From Campylobacteraceae bacterium (lineage in GTDB: Bacteria > Campylobacterota > Campylobacteria > Campylobacterales > Sulfurovaceae), in contig JALSQB010000080.1 of NCBI GenBank assembly GCA_026985655.1, forward strand, positions 1 to 40,827: a DNA stretch of 40,827 nucleotides. The letters run 5' to 3'. Position 1 is the first letter of the stretch, and the number at the start of each line of letters is the position of its first letter. The notes under the pieces are model-generated. The model did not search any database. It was not told the origin of the DNA and saw nothing but the letters and a program-made list of their open reading frames with translations. Positions 6,995 to 15,256 of this stretch are shown piece after piece. Both the position numbers and the translations under genes were made by a program.

Positions 6995-7678
6995 ATGATA
7001 GCTACAAAAAAAGAATTAAGCAGTGAACAACACACTCTCTACTCAGAAGTAATTGCTGAACGAAAAAAACTCATAGACAAAGAGAAAAAACTTTTTGAAG
7101 TGACTCCAAAACATACCCGTTATCGTATCTATATTGGACGTTTTTTTGAGCTTAAAAAAGGTCTTCATTCAGTATTTAACGAATTAAAATCAGCTAAAGA
7201 AAATGATGTTTTAGAGTTTATGATAGATTCTGGTGGTGGTTTTGTCAATGAAGGAATGCAGTTTTACAACATTATGCAAGAGAAGTTTTATGGACGTACA
7301 GTTGCCTATCTTGATAACAAAGGATACAGTATGGGTGCGATGCTCTTTTCTATGGCTGATAAACGCGTTATTTACCCTTATTCTGACTTTATGTATCATA
7401 ACTATGCAGGTGGAGCTGTTGGAAAAGGTGGAGAGATAAAAGCACGACTAGAGCATACTTCAAAAAAACTAGAAGCCTTTTTTCATGACATCATTGTGAA
7501 GCAAGGCTTTTTAAGTGAAGATGAGTATGCACAGATGTTAGTGGGTCAAGACTATTGGATGGGTGCAAAAGAGCTTTGTAAACGTGGTATTGCAACGCAT
7601 GTGATTGTTGAAGGTAAAGAAGTAACAGCAAAAGAGTATTTAAAAGAATTAAAAAAGAAGAAAAAGAAAAATAAATGA
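6995..7678 (+). CDS. ClpP-like serine protease (orphan, non-canonical)
   Basis: A 227 aa protein of the ClpP/crotonase fold. A likely catalytic triad is visible: Ser112 in GYSMGA, His135 in MYHNYAGG and Asp186 in GQDYWMGAKE. The MIDSGGGFVNEGM segment (76-88) is the usual oxyanion-hole region. It differs from housekeeping ClpP by a lysine-rich N-terminal helix of about 40 residues and a polylysine C-terminus. No Clp ATPase gene is adjacent; clpX lies 18 kb away with mreB. It has no signal peptide and probably acts in the cytoplasm. Whether it works with ClpX, ClpA or alone is not evident. Confidence 0.8.
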   Translation: MIATKKELSSEQHTLYSEVIAERKKLIDKEKKLFEVTPKHTRYRIYIGRFFELKKGLHSVFNELKSAKENDVLEFMIDSGGGFVNEGMQFYNIMQEKFYGRTVAYLDNKGYSMGAMLFSMADKRVIYPYSDFMYHNYAGGAVGKGGEIKARLEHTSKKLEAFFHDIIVKQGFLSEDEYAQMLVGQDYWMGAKELCKRGIATHVIVEGKEVTAKEYLKELKKKKKKNK

Positions 7679-7680
7679 TA

Positions 7681-7771
7681 TGGCGGACAGTGAGAGATTC
7701 GAACTCTCGGTACCCTTACGAGTACGCATCCTTAGCAGGGATGTGGTTTCAGCCAGCTCACCCAACTGTCC
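7681..7771 (-). tRNA. tRNA-Ser (anticodon GCU)
   Basis: Read on the minus strand, acceptor arms GGACAGT and ACTGTCC pair over 7 bp, followed by discriminator G and an encoded CCA. The anticodon stem CATCC/GGATG carries the loop CTGCTAA, giving anticodon GCU. A long variable arm (GTAC/GTAC stem) and the T-arm GAGAG-TTCGAAT-CTCTC are present. The 91 nt length and long variable arm are right for tRNA-Ser. It abuts the stop codon of the converging ClpP-like gene. Confidence 0.97.
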
Positions 7772-7789
7772 GTGTGTTTGTGGATTGAG

Positions 7790-7795
7790 ATTATA
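7790..7795 (-). promoter_or_regulatory. -10 box of the tRNA-Ser gene
   Basis: TATAAT on the minus strand, 18 bp before the tRNA 5' end, preceded by the run GGTTTTTCCCC. It lies in the short gap after plsC, so the tRNA can be transcribed independently of the operon. Confidence 0.55.
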
Positions 7796-7833
7796 GGGGA
7801 AAAACCCTTAAAGAAATATAAAACTAATGCTTT

Positions 7834-8514
7834 TTAGAGCAAAAACATTTTTTTATAAATTTCTTGGATATTTCCACGTTCTTTATAGTCAATTAATTCT
7901 CCAAACTCTACTTCTATCTCTTGTTCTAAATTTTTATTTTTTAATGCTTTTTCTAAAACTTTATCGGTATGTGTTCTTATGTAAACGGGTAAAATAGGAA
8001 GTTTATTTTTAAGTGCAATAATTCTAAACCCCTCTTTAAATTCTATGAGTGATTTTTCTGTTTTATTACGCGTTCCCTCAGGAAAAATGAAAACAGAAGC
8101 ACCCTCTTTAACTGCCTTTTTACTCTCGGCAAAAAAACCCGACATTTGGCTTTTTTCTCTGTCTAATAGAATAGAACCTGCATTACGCACAAAAAGACCA
8201 AAAAATGGCGAGTTATAAAGCTCTTTTTTAGCGACCCACAGCCCAAAAAGCTTAGTGTCTTTTAATGCTACTTCTAAAACAGGTGGGTCAATAATCCCAC
8301 GATGATTACAGATAATTAAGTATTGACCCTCTTTAGGAATTTTTTCTTGATTTATAACTTTTACCCTTGTTTTCAAGGCATCTAACTGTCGTTGAGAATA
8401 GCGTAAACGCAATGCTTTCTTTTCTAAAAAATCAGAAACGAACTTAAGCCTTAAGCCAAAGGAGTTGGTTAGATAGAGTGCATAAATAGCTTGTTTTATA
8501 GCATTAAAAGACAT
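7834..8514 (-). CDS. plsC: 1-acyl-sn-glycerol-3-phosphate acyltransferase (PlsC-like)
   Basis: A 226 aa membrane-associated acyltransferase expected to convert lysophosphatidate to phosphatidate. The catalytic HX4D motif is NHRGIIDPP, and the glycerophosphate-binding block FPEGTR is intact. An N-terminal hydrophobic stretch probably anchors it. Its start overlaps the era stop by 11 bp, so it is the last gene of the folD-lepB-rpiB-era-plsC run. Other acyltransferases share these motifs, so the exact acceptor is inferred. Confidence 0.85.
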   Translation of the reverse strand: MSFNAIKQAIYALYLTNSFGLRLKFVSDFLEKKALRLRYSQRQLDALKTRVKVINQEKIPKEGQYLIICNHRGIIDPPVLEVALKDTKLFGLWVAKKELYNSPFFGLFVRNAGSILLDREKSQMSGFFAESKKAVKEGASVFIFPEGTRNKTEKSLIEFKEGFRIIALKNKLPILPVYIRTHTDKVLEKALKNKNLEQEIEVEFGELIDYKERGNIQEIYKKMFLL

Positions 8515-9394
8515 AGCCTAAATCCTCTAATCCACCACGTGATTTTGACCAACCTTTTTTTACAGCTACGTGTAAGTCTAGGTAAATTCTTTTTCTTGAA
8601 AAGAGTTCTAGTTGCTGTCGTGCTAGTTTACCCACACGCTTAATGCCCTCACCTCTGTTTCCTACAATAATCCCTTTTTGGGTCTCTTTTTCTACAATAA
8701 TCGTGGCATATACTCTGTCAATGCCCTCTTCTTCATCGATTTTTTCAATGGTTACATCAGACTCATAAGGGATTTCATCGGAGAGATTTTCAAAAATTGA
8801 TTCACGAATGAGTTCTTTGTAAATATCACGAATAAACTCTGTGGTCGTAATATCCGTGTCATAGAGTGCAGGTGAAGCAGGAAGATGTTTTACCACTTCA
8901 TCTAGCAATGGTTTTTTACCCACTTTTTTGTTTACAGAAAAAGGAATAATGGCTTCAAATCTATCTTGATATTTTTGATACTCGCCTAATTTTTCTAAAA
9001 TTTTACCTTGTGGTACGTGATCCATTTTCGTAAGCAGTACAATATGTTTGGCTTTAGCACTCTCTTTTAAGGCTAAGAACTTTTCATACTCATCTAGCTT
9101 ATCGGTAATGGGGGCTAAAAAGAGAATTAAATCAGCATCACCCATGGCTTTGAGTGCTTCTTCAAGCATAAACTCATTGATAAGACGCTCTTTTTTATGA
9201 ATCCCTGGGGTATCGACAAAAACAAGTTGGTCATCACCGTGCATCACAATGATATTCATACGTTTTCGTGTCGCTTGGGCTTTCTTTGAGACCATTGCGA
9301 GTTTTTCACCCACTAAAAAGTTTAGAAGGGTACTTTTCCCAGAGTTTGGTCGTCCAACTACGGCAATAAAGCCTGATTTTGTTTCACTACTCAT
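8504..9394 (-). CDS. era: GTPase Era
   Basis: A 296 aa GTPase that binds the 3' end of 16S rRNA during 30S maturation. The P-loop is GRPNSGKS (14-21), G3 is DTPG, and the specificity motif is TKMD rather than the usual NKxD. The C-terminal KH domain shows the IVGNRGEGIKRVGKLAR motif. It starts 2 bp after the rpiB stop and overlaps plsC. The start ATG at 9394 fits the family. Confidence 0.95.
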   Translation of the reverse strand: MSSETKSGFIAVVGRPNSGKSTLLNFLVGEKLAMVSKKAQATRKRMNIIVMHGDDQLVFVDTPGIHKKERLINEFMLEEALKAMGDADLILFLAPITDKLDEYEKFLALKESAKAKHIVLLTKMDHVPQGKILEKLGEYQKYQDRFEAIIPFSVNKKVGKKPLLDEVVKHLPASPALYDTDITTTEFIRDIYKELIRESIFENLSDEIPYESDVTIEKIDEEEGIDRVYATIIVEKETQKGIIVGNRGEGIKRVGKLARQQLELFSRKRIYLDLHVAVKKGWSKSRGGLEDLGYVF

Positions 9395-9396
9395 TG

Positions 9397-9849
9397 TTAT
9401 CCTAAATCTGCCCCAAAAGAGCAGTTTTCTATTTTTTGCACACGTCCTGCGTGTCGTCCACCTTCAAACTCGGTACCACAAAAAGCATCTAACATGCTCT
9501 CTACCACACCTTTACCCACCACACGTTCTCCAAAACACAAGATATTGGCATCATTATGTGCTCTGGTTGCTTGGGCTGTAAAGGCATCGTGACAAAGAGC
9601 AGCTCTAATGCCTGCTACTTTATTAGCTGCCATGGAAATACCAATGCCTGTGCCACAGATTAAAATGCCATGACTTCCTTTATCAGCAAGAACAGCCTCG
9701 GCACATTTTTTAGCAAAATCAGGGTAATCAACCCTATCGGCTGAATCAGGTCCTAAATCAATAATCTCATGTCCTAGTTCTTCAACATAAGCTTTGGTAA
9801 ACTCTTTTAGGGCATATCCTGCATGGTCGGTTGCGATGTAATATCTCAT
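9397..9849 (-). CDS. rpiB: Ribose 5-phosphate isomerase B
   Basis: A 150 aa LacAB/RpiB-type isomerase interconverting ribose 5-phosphate and ribulose 5-phosphate. Asp8-His9 (ATDHAG), Cys65 in CGTGIGISMAANK and His98 in RAHNDAN are the expected catalytic and binding residues. Length is normal. It lies between lepB and era with gaps of 17 and 2 bp. Confidence 0.95.
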   Translation of the reverse strand: MRYYIATDHAGYALKEFTKAYVEELGHEIIDLGPDSADRVDYPDFAKKCAEAVLADKGSHGILICGTGIGISMAANKVAGIRAALCHDAFTAQATRAHNDANILCFGERVVGKGVVESMLDAFCGTEFEGGRHAGRVQKIENCSFGADLG

Positions 9850-9866
9850 CTTACTCTCTTCTTGTT

Positions 9867-10700
9867 TTAATATCTTGGTTCTTTAAGTTGTAAATCATCA
9901 ATAAATGTTCCTAGTCTATCCCAACGAACAGTTTTCGTTTCAGTATCCCAAGAGAAGTAGATAAACCAAGGTTTTCCAATGACCAATTTATAGGGTACTG
10001 AACCCCAAAAACGGCTATCGGCTGAGTTATCTCTATTGTCCCCCATCATATAATATTGGTCTTTTTCAACTTTTTTATAAAAGGCATTCATAGGCTCACC
10101 AAATTTACTCTCATAACGTGTTCCACCTAACTCTTTAACATAGATGGCTGACATATCATTAGGTCGGGTTAGTAAATTCTCAAAAGCACTATTCCCTTCT
10201 GGCTTGTATTGAATACCTCTATATTTATCCATATAAGGGTTTTCTACCCAGAGTTTCCCTCTAAATTCTTTAATTTTTTCAACTTTATACTTCGCTTTAA
10301 TATAGGCATCACCTTCAGCAAAGTGAATGTAGAGATGTTTGTCTTGATAGACTATCTCATCGCCACCTTTTGCCACACAACGTTTGACAAAGTGTGTCTT
10401 TTTATCTCCAGGATAAAGAAAAATAACAATATCTTCACGTTGAGGCTTATCACCTTCTATGAGGTGTCCATTGCCATTGAAATCTGGCACTAAGGGTATT
10501 TGTACCCAAGGAAGCATGGGAATTGGTGTTCCATAAGAGAACTTTTTAGCAAATAAAAAGTCGCCAATTTGCAAGGTTCTTTTCATAGAACCAGAAGGAA
10601 TGACAAAAGACTGCACCACAAAGAAAATAAGAAAAAAAACAATAATAAATGTCCCTGTCCATGAGCTTGAAAACCGATATAACTTTTTTAAAAATTCCAT
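9867..10700 (-). CDS. lepB: Signal peptidase I
   Basis: A 277 aa inner-membrane protease that cleaves Sec and Tat signal peptides on the periplasmic side. A single N-terminal membrane segment (about 15-33) is followed by the catalytic serine Ser38 in IPSGSMKRTL and the general base Lys106 in HFVKR. The box GDNRDNSADSRFWGSV is intact. Its ATG shares one base with the folD stop (TAATG), so the two are translationally coupled. Confidence 0.96.
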   Translation of the reverse strand: MEFLKKLYRFSSSWTGTFIIVFFLIFFVVQSFVIPSGSMKRTLQIGDFLFAKKFSYGTPIPMLPWVQIPLVPDFNGNGHLIEGDKPQREDIVIFLYPGDKKTHFVKRCVAKGGDEIVYQDKHLYIHFAEGDAYIKAKYKVEKIKEFRGKLWVENPYMDKYRGIQYKPEGNSAFENLLTRPNDMSAIYVKELGGTRYESKFGEPMNAFYKKVEKDQYYMMGDNRDNSADSRFWGSVPYKLVIGKPWFIYFSWDTETKTVRWDRLGTFIDDLQLKEPRY

Positions 10701-11569
10701 TAACTATCCTCTTCTTCTTTGTCATTAGCAAATGCTTTGGCAGAAACGAGTGTATTTTGAAGTAACATCGCAATGGTCATAGGTCCAACCCCACCAGGCA
10801 CTGGCGTAATGTAAGAACATTTCGGTGATACTGCTTCAAAATCTACATCACCCACTAAGCGACCATCATCTAAACGATTAATCCCAATGTCTATGACAAT
10901 TGCTCCCTCTTTTATCATGTTTTCTTTAATAAGATTGGGAACACCAACACCCACAATAACAATGTCAGCATTAAGGGTATGTTGTTTTAAATCTTTGGTA
11001 TGAATATGGGTAACGGTGACCGTTGCATTTTTATTTAACAGGAGTGATGCCATGGGTTTACCCACAATATTAGAAGCCCCAACCACCACCACATCTTTTC
11101 CCTCAAGTTCTATGTTATACTCTTCAAACATCTTCATAACACCCAAAGGGGTACAGGCAACAAAACTCTCTAAGTTTGAGACCATACGTCCTACATTGTA
11201 GGCATGAAAACCATCTACATCTTTTTTAGGCTCAATTACCTCTAAAATTTTATTGGTATCAATATGTGCAGGAAGTGGTAACTGCACCAAAATACCATGA
11301 ATATGAGGATTATTATTCATCATCGTAATGATTTCTATAATTTCATCTTGGGTAATGGTATCGGGCATTTTATGGGCAATGGAGTAAAAGCCCACTTTTT
11401 TACACGCTTTTTCTTTCATGCTTACATAGGCATGACTTGCAGGGTCATCACCCACAATTACAACAGCTAAACCAGGAACCATTCCCTGCTCTGTTTTTAA
11501 AACTTCTACTTCAGACTTAACAGTCTCTTGCACTTTTTGAGATAAGGATTTTCCATCGATAAGTTGCAT
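10700..11569 (-). CDS. folD: Bifunctional methylenetetrahydrofolate dehydrogenase/cyclohydrolase
   Basis: A 289 aa cytoplasmic enzyme that interconverts 5,10-methylene- and 10-formyl-tetrahydrofolate with NADP. The VSMKEKACKKVGF segment with the catalytic lysine, the QLPLPAHID block, the nucleotide-binding VVVGASNIVGKPMA and the C-terminal PVPGGVGPMT are all present. It is the first gene of the minus-strand run to plsC, with a -10 box about 30 bp upstream. Confidence 0.96.
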   Translation of the reverse strand: MQLIDGKSLSQKVQETVKSEVEVLKTEQGMVPGLAVVIVGDDPASHAYVSMKEKACKKVGFYSIAHKMPDTITQDEIIEIITMMNNNPHIHGILVQLPLPAHIDTNKILEVIEPKKDVDGFHAYNVGRMVSNLESFVACTPLGVMKMFEEYNIELEGKDVVVVGASNIVGKPMASLLLNKNATVTVTHIHTKDLKQHTLNADIVIVGVGVPNLIKENMIKEGAIVIDIGINRLDDGRLVGDVDFEAVSPKCSYITPVPGGVGPMTIAMLLQNTLVSAKAFANDKEEEDS

Positions 11570-11596
11570 TTTTTCACTTTGAACTAATTTTTCGGT

Positions 11597-11602
11597 ATTA
11601 TA
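11597..11602 (-). promoter_or_regulatory. -10 box of the folD operon
   Basis: TATAAT on the minus strand, 28 bp before the folD ATG, in the 67 bp gap shared with the divergent cytochrome gene. No clear -35 is seen. The cytochrome promoter must overlap it. Confidence 0.5.
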
Positions 11603-11636
11603 TCAAAAAATCTATTGAACAGAGGTAATCCCCATT

Positions 11637-12053
11637 TTGAAACAACTAATATTTTTAACGTTCTTGGTACTTAATCTAAATGCTTTAGATAATAAAGATG
11701 AAAATTTAACCGTTTCTACCCAAGAGAGTTTTCTCTCTTCGGTGGAGTATGGAAGAATGCTCTATAAACAACCACGGGGTATCTCCTGTTCTCAATGTCA
11801 TGGTAAAACAGGCAAAGGGGGACAAAAAATTGCCAAATATTATGACAAACATAAAAATCCAAAACTCTTAAAAGGCGTTGATATTACAACTTATTCATTA
11901 GAAGATTTAAGCCTAAGTTTAAGCAATAGATATAAAGAGAACAACAAAACCAAATATCATAAAATTATGCCTATGTATTATTTAACCAAAAAAGAGATTC
12001 AAGCTATTTTTGACTATTTACAATATTCAAATAAACAAAATTCAAATAAATAA
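11637..12053 (+). CDS. Secreted monohaem c-type cytochrome
   Basis: A 138 aa periplasmic cytochrome c. An N-terminal signal peptide (about 1-17) precedes a single haem motif CSQCH (51-55), and Met111 or Met113 in KIMPMYY is the likely sixth iron ligand. The start is TTG at 11637 behind AGAGGT (near 11621-11626); no ATG fits the signal peptide. It faces tamB tail to tail across 11 bp. It probably shuttles electrons in a respiratory chain, but no partner oxidase or dehydrogenase is adjacent. Confidence 0.88.
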   Translation: MKQLIFLTFLVLNLNALDNKDENLTVSTQESFLSSVEYGRMLYKQPRGISCSQCHGKTGKGGQKIAKYYDKHKNPKLLKGVDITTYSLEDLSLSLSNRYKENNKTKYHKIMPMYYLTKKEIQAIFDYLQYSNKQNSNK

Positions 12054-12064
12054 AAAAAGTAATT

Positions 12065-15000
12065 TTATCTATCTTGCTTGTAGAGAAACTCAATACTTGA
12101 AGTATTGGGTGGCTGAATAATAATATCTGTCTCAAAACTCTTTGAGTGTTCTACTTGTACTTTTACCCCATCTTTGCCATCTTTGTGTAGATAAAGTACT
12201 GAAACATTTTTTGAAACTCGCTTGCCAATTTCAATGGAAAGTTCATCTTGTGCATCTTGACCTAAGAGCAGATGGTCAATGTTTATGCCTAAACTTTTAA
12301 TCAACCCTTTGGCAAAAAGACCACCTAGAAGCGTATAGGCTTCAGCACCCTTACCAGAACTTGAACCCGTACCATCAAACAAAATTAGTGAGAGTATCTC
12401 TTGTTGGCTTAAATAGGGTTCAGAATTAAAGTTAATAATAGGAGCATCGGTCGTACCTGAAATAAAAATATGCACATTGTAGGCATCTTTTTCATAATTT
12501 GCTTTTATGTCCAAAAGAGGTTTTTTTACATCACCTGTAAAGTAGAGATGACTCTCATCTAAGATAATTTTTTTATCTTCTAAAAGATAATAGCCTTTTG
12601 TAATGGTGCTTGTTCCTGTTATCATCATCTTTTGATTATAATTTTTTAAAATAGAGAGATTATTCATAAACTCTATACTTATGTTTTCTGCAATATATTT
12701 TAATGGCTTACGACTTTTAATCTGTACATAAAGTTTTAATTTATTAAACATAGACTCTTTTTCTCGAAGCATATCTTTGACAATAATAATATCACTATCT
12801 TCAACAATATTTGAATTGCTCATTTCGTAAGTAATGGTATCACCCAATATCTCGATGTTGCCTTCAATGTTAAATTTATCTTTATCTATTTTTACTTGTA
12901 GGGCTAAATTTAAGAGCAAAGCAAAGTCTTTAGTGCTTAAAGCATACTCTGTTGCATTAACCAAGAGCGTACCTTTTAAATTGTCTAAGTTAAATGTTCC
13001 TGTAATATCTATGTTTTCATTGACCCCAAGTTTATCGATAGTTAAGAGATTATCCCTAAGCGTTAAATGAGATAAGTCATGACTATAAAATGCGTTTAAA
13101 TAACCGTTATCATCTAATTTAAATTGATAATCTTGAATTTCTATATTGACTATATTGAGCTGATTATCAATTTTAAAGGTGGTATCAATATCATAAATAT
13201 TAGTGACAGATAAATCTACCCCTCCCTCTGATAGATATTGTAATTTTGGACTTTGTAGATGTATCCATAGGCTACCATCATCGTGGAGTTGGAGTTGAAC
13301 ATTCACTTGACCTTGAATATTGGGAACTTTTATAGCATAAAACATTTTTATTTTTTCTAAAAAATCTTGAATATTAGCAATGTCAGTTTGAAAAACTAAA
13401 TTATTTTGAGCATCTCGATTAAGCGTAAACTGTTCATTATCAATAGAGATACTTCCTTCTTCAAGCATTTTATTTAGACTGTTATAGCTCATAAAAAGTT
13501 TAACTTGCTCATTCTTAGCAGAAAGAAGATAACGATGCCTGTCAAGGGTAAGCGTTCCTTGCAAGTTTTTAATGGTATCAAAATTTACTTTAGGCATCAT
13601 CATTTTTAAAACACTCTCATCTAGTAAAGTCGTTAAAAAATGAATAGCATAAGGCTCTTCAAGATTCATATTAGCTTCTATATTTACAATATTTGAGCTT
13701 ACATTTAGTGCAATATTTGATTGTGTTATATCATCAAAATCAAAAGAACTTTGACTGGTAAAACCTACTTCTTCATCTGCAAGTTCTAAAGGTAAGGCTT
13801 CTACAAACTGATTTAACTGAATATTTTTAAACTTACTTTTAAGTGATACATCTGCACGTTTATACTCAGGCATTTGTAACTCACCACTTAAAAGGTCAGA
13901 GTCAAACTGCATATTAAAATTATCTGCCGTAGCTTTATAAGTTCCTTGTAAACTAGGGGCTAAATAATTTGAAACAAATGCAGGCATGCCTTTTATCTTC
14001 TCAACATTAAGCTCTCCCTCATAACTAAATGAGCCTTTTTTATCAATGCGAACCCTATTGGTCAAACTAAAATTATCAGCATAGCTCATACTACCACTCA
14101 CATTACTCTCTACGTTTACGATGCCATCAGCATACACATAAGAGAGGTGGTGTTTAGCATTACTAATATCAAGGTTAAAATTACTTTGAATATTTAAGAG
14201 ATTTGTTAATTGATGCTCAATATCTACTTCAACTAATTGATGATTAAGATGCAAACTACTTTTTAATGTTTTTAAGGCTTTAAAATTTAGTGGCAAATGA
14301 TATTTGTCAAAAAGTTTTTTATCTAAAGTAATATCTCCTTTAGCATAAATATTAGAATCTTTAATATAAGCTCTATAATCTACTTTTCCAAAATTTGTTT
14401 GACCATTTAACTTGACTTTTTTAACATCATAGCTAAAGTTTTTGGAGGGTGAAATTACGCCATTGTAAAGGTTCAGCGTAGCATTTTTAATTTTAAAACT
14501 CCCATACTCAACAGGCTTTAATGTTCCTAAGATATGTTTGATTTTTATATCTTTTAAAAAGCCTATCGCTGGTCTATTCTTTGTATGCTTTTGTTTCCTC
14601 TTTTTGCTTAAACTATTTTTTCTTAATTGATGGCTTAATTTTGTAATGGATTTTATAGAGATGTTTTTTAATTTTAGCTCCTTAACCAACAACTGATTCT
14701 CTTTAATCTTCCCCTTAAGCTTCACATTAGCAATATCAGAATTAAATTTTAAAGCAATCAAACCTGTATTAAGCTCTAAATCTTTAGAAAGTTTTATGAC
14801 ACCTGTATCTAATTTAAAAGAAGAGAATTTCACCCCCTCATAAACATAAGGCTTAATATCAAAATGAGATTTTTTTAATATTACCTCTAAGTTTAAATTC
14901 ATAGAATTTTCTGAATTGTCTGATTTGAAATCTTTAGCCATTGACATAACATTTTTAAGTTCAATGCCTTGCACATCTATCTGGGTAATGGTCACTTTTT

Positions 15001-15256
15001 TAGAGAGTACCGTTAAAGGATTCCAATGAATTAAAGCAGAGGAAAAAAGAGGTTTATGCTTATAGCGAAGCGATGTCACTTTTAATCCGTTAAAGAGATT
15101 TCCTTCTACTTTTTCATAGCTTAACGATGATTTTTCTAAACTACTTTGAGCAATGTACTTAATGGTTCGTGAATCCGTCACCATAAAAATAAGCAGTACT
15201 ATCAACAGTAAAATCACTTCAATAATGGCTAAAAGCCAATAAATTAAGCGTATCAA
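12065..15256 (-). CDS. tamB: TamB-like inner membrane/periplasmic translocation protein (DUF490)
   Basis: A 1063 aa AsmA-like protein with one N-terminal membrane helix (about 5-27), a long beta-rich periplasmic body and the C-terminal DUF490/TamB domain (SEPYLSQQEILSLILFDG block, then VSVLYLHKDGKDGVKVQVEH). TamB proteins bridge the envelope and help move phospholipid and insert outer-membrane proteins. Its ATG overlaps the tamA stop by 4 bp, so the two form a coupled pair. Length is somewhat below the 1200-1300 residues of enteric TamB. Confidence 0.92.
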   Translation of the reverse strand: MIRLIYWLLAIIEVILLLIVLLIFMVTDSRTIKYIAQSSLEKSSLSYEKVEGNLFNGLKVTSLRYKHKPLFSSALIHWNPLTVLSKKVTITQIDVQGIELKNVMSMAKDFKSDNSENSMNLNLEVILKKSHFDIKPYVYEGVKFSSFKLDTGVIKLSKDLELNTGLIALKFNSDIANVKLKGKIKENQLLVKELKLKNISIKSITKLSHQLRKNSLSKKRKQKHTKNRPAIGFLKDIKIKHILGTLKPVEYGSFKIKNATLNLYNGVISPSKNFSYDVKKVKLNGQTNFGKVDYRAYIKDSNIYAKGDITLDKKLFDKYHLPLNFKALKTLKSSLHLNHQLVEVDIEHQLTNLLNIQSNFNLDISNAKHHLSYVYADGIVNVESNVSGSMSYADNFSLTNRVRIDKKGSFSYEGELNVEKIKGMPAFVSNYLAPSLQGTYKATADNFNMQFDSDLLSGELQMPEYKRADVSLKSKFKNIQLNQFVEALPLELADEEVGFTSQSSFDFDDITQSNIALNVSSNIVNIEANMNLEEPYAIHFLTTLLDESVLKMMMPKVNFDTIKNLQGTLTLDRHRYLLSAKNEQVKLFMSYNSLNKMLEEGSISIDNEQFTLNRDAQNNLVFQTDIANIQDFLEKIKMFYAIKVPNIQGQVNVQLQLHDDGSLWIHLQSPKLQYLSEGGVDLSVTNIYDIDTTFKIDNQLNIVNIEIQDYQFKLDDNGYLNAFYSHDLSHLTLRDNLLTIDKLGVNENIDITGTFNLDNLKGTLLVNATEYALSTKDFALLLNLALQVKIDKDKFNIEGNIEILGDTITYEMSNSNIVEDSDIIIVKDMLREKESMFNKLKLYVQIKSRKPLKYIAENISIEFMNNLSILKNYNQKMMITGTSTITKGYYLLEDKKIILDESHLYFTGDVKKPLLDIKANYEKDAYNVHIFISGTTDAPIINFNSEPYLSQQEILSLILFDGTGSSSGKGAEAYTLLGGLFAKGLIKSLGINIDHLLLGQDAQDELSIEIGKRVSKNVSVLYLHKDGKDGVKVQVEHSKSFETDIIIQPPNTSSIEFLYKQDR

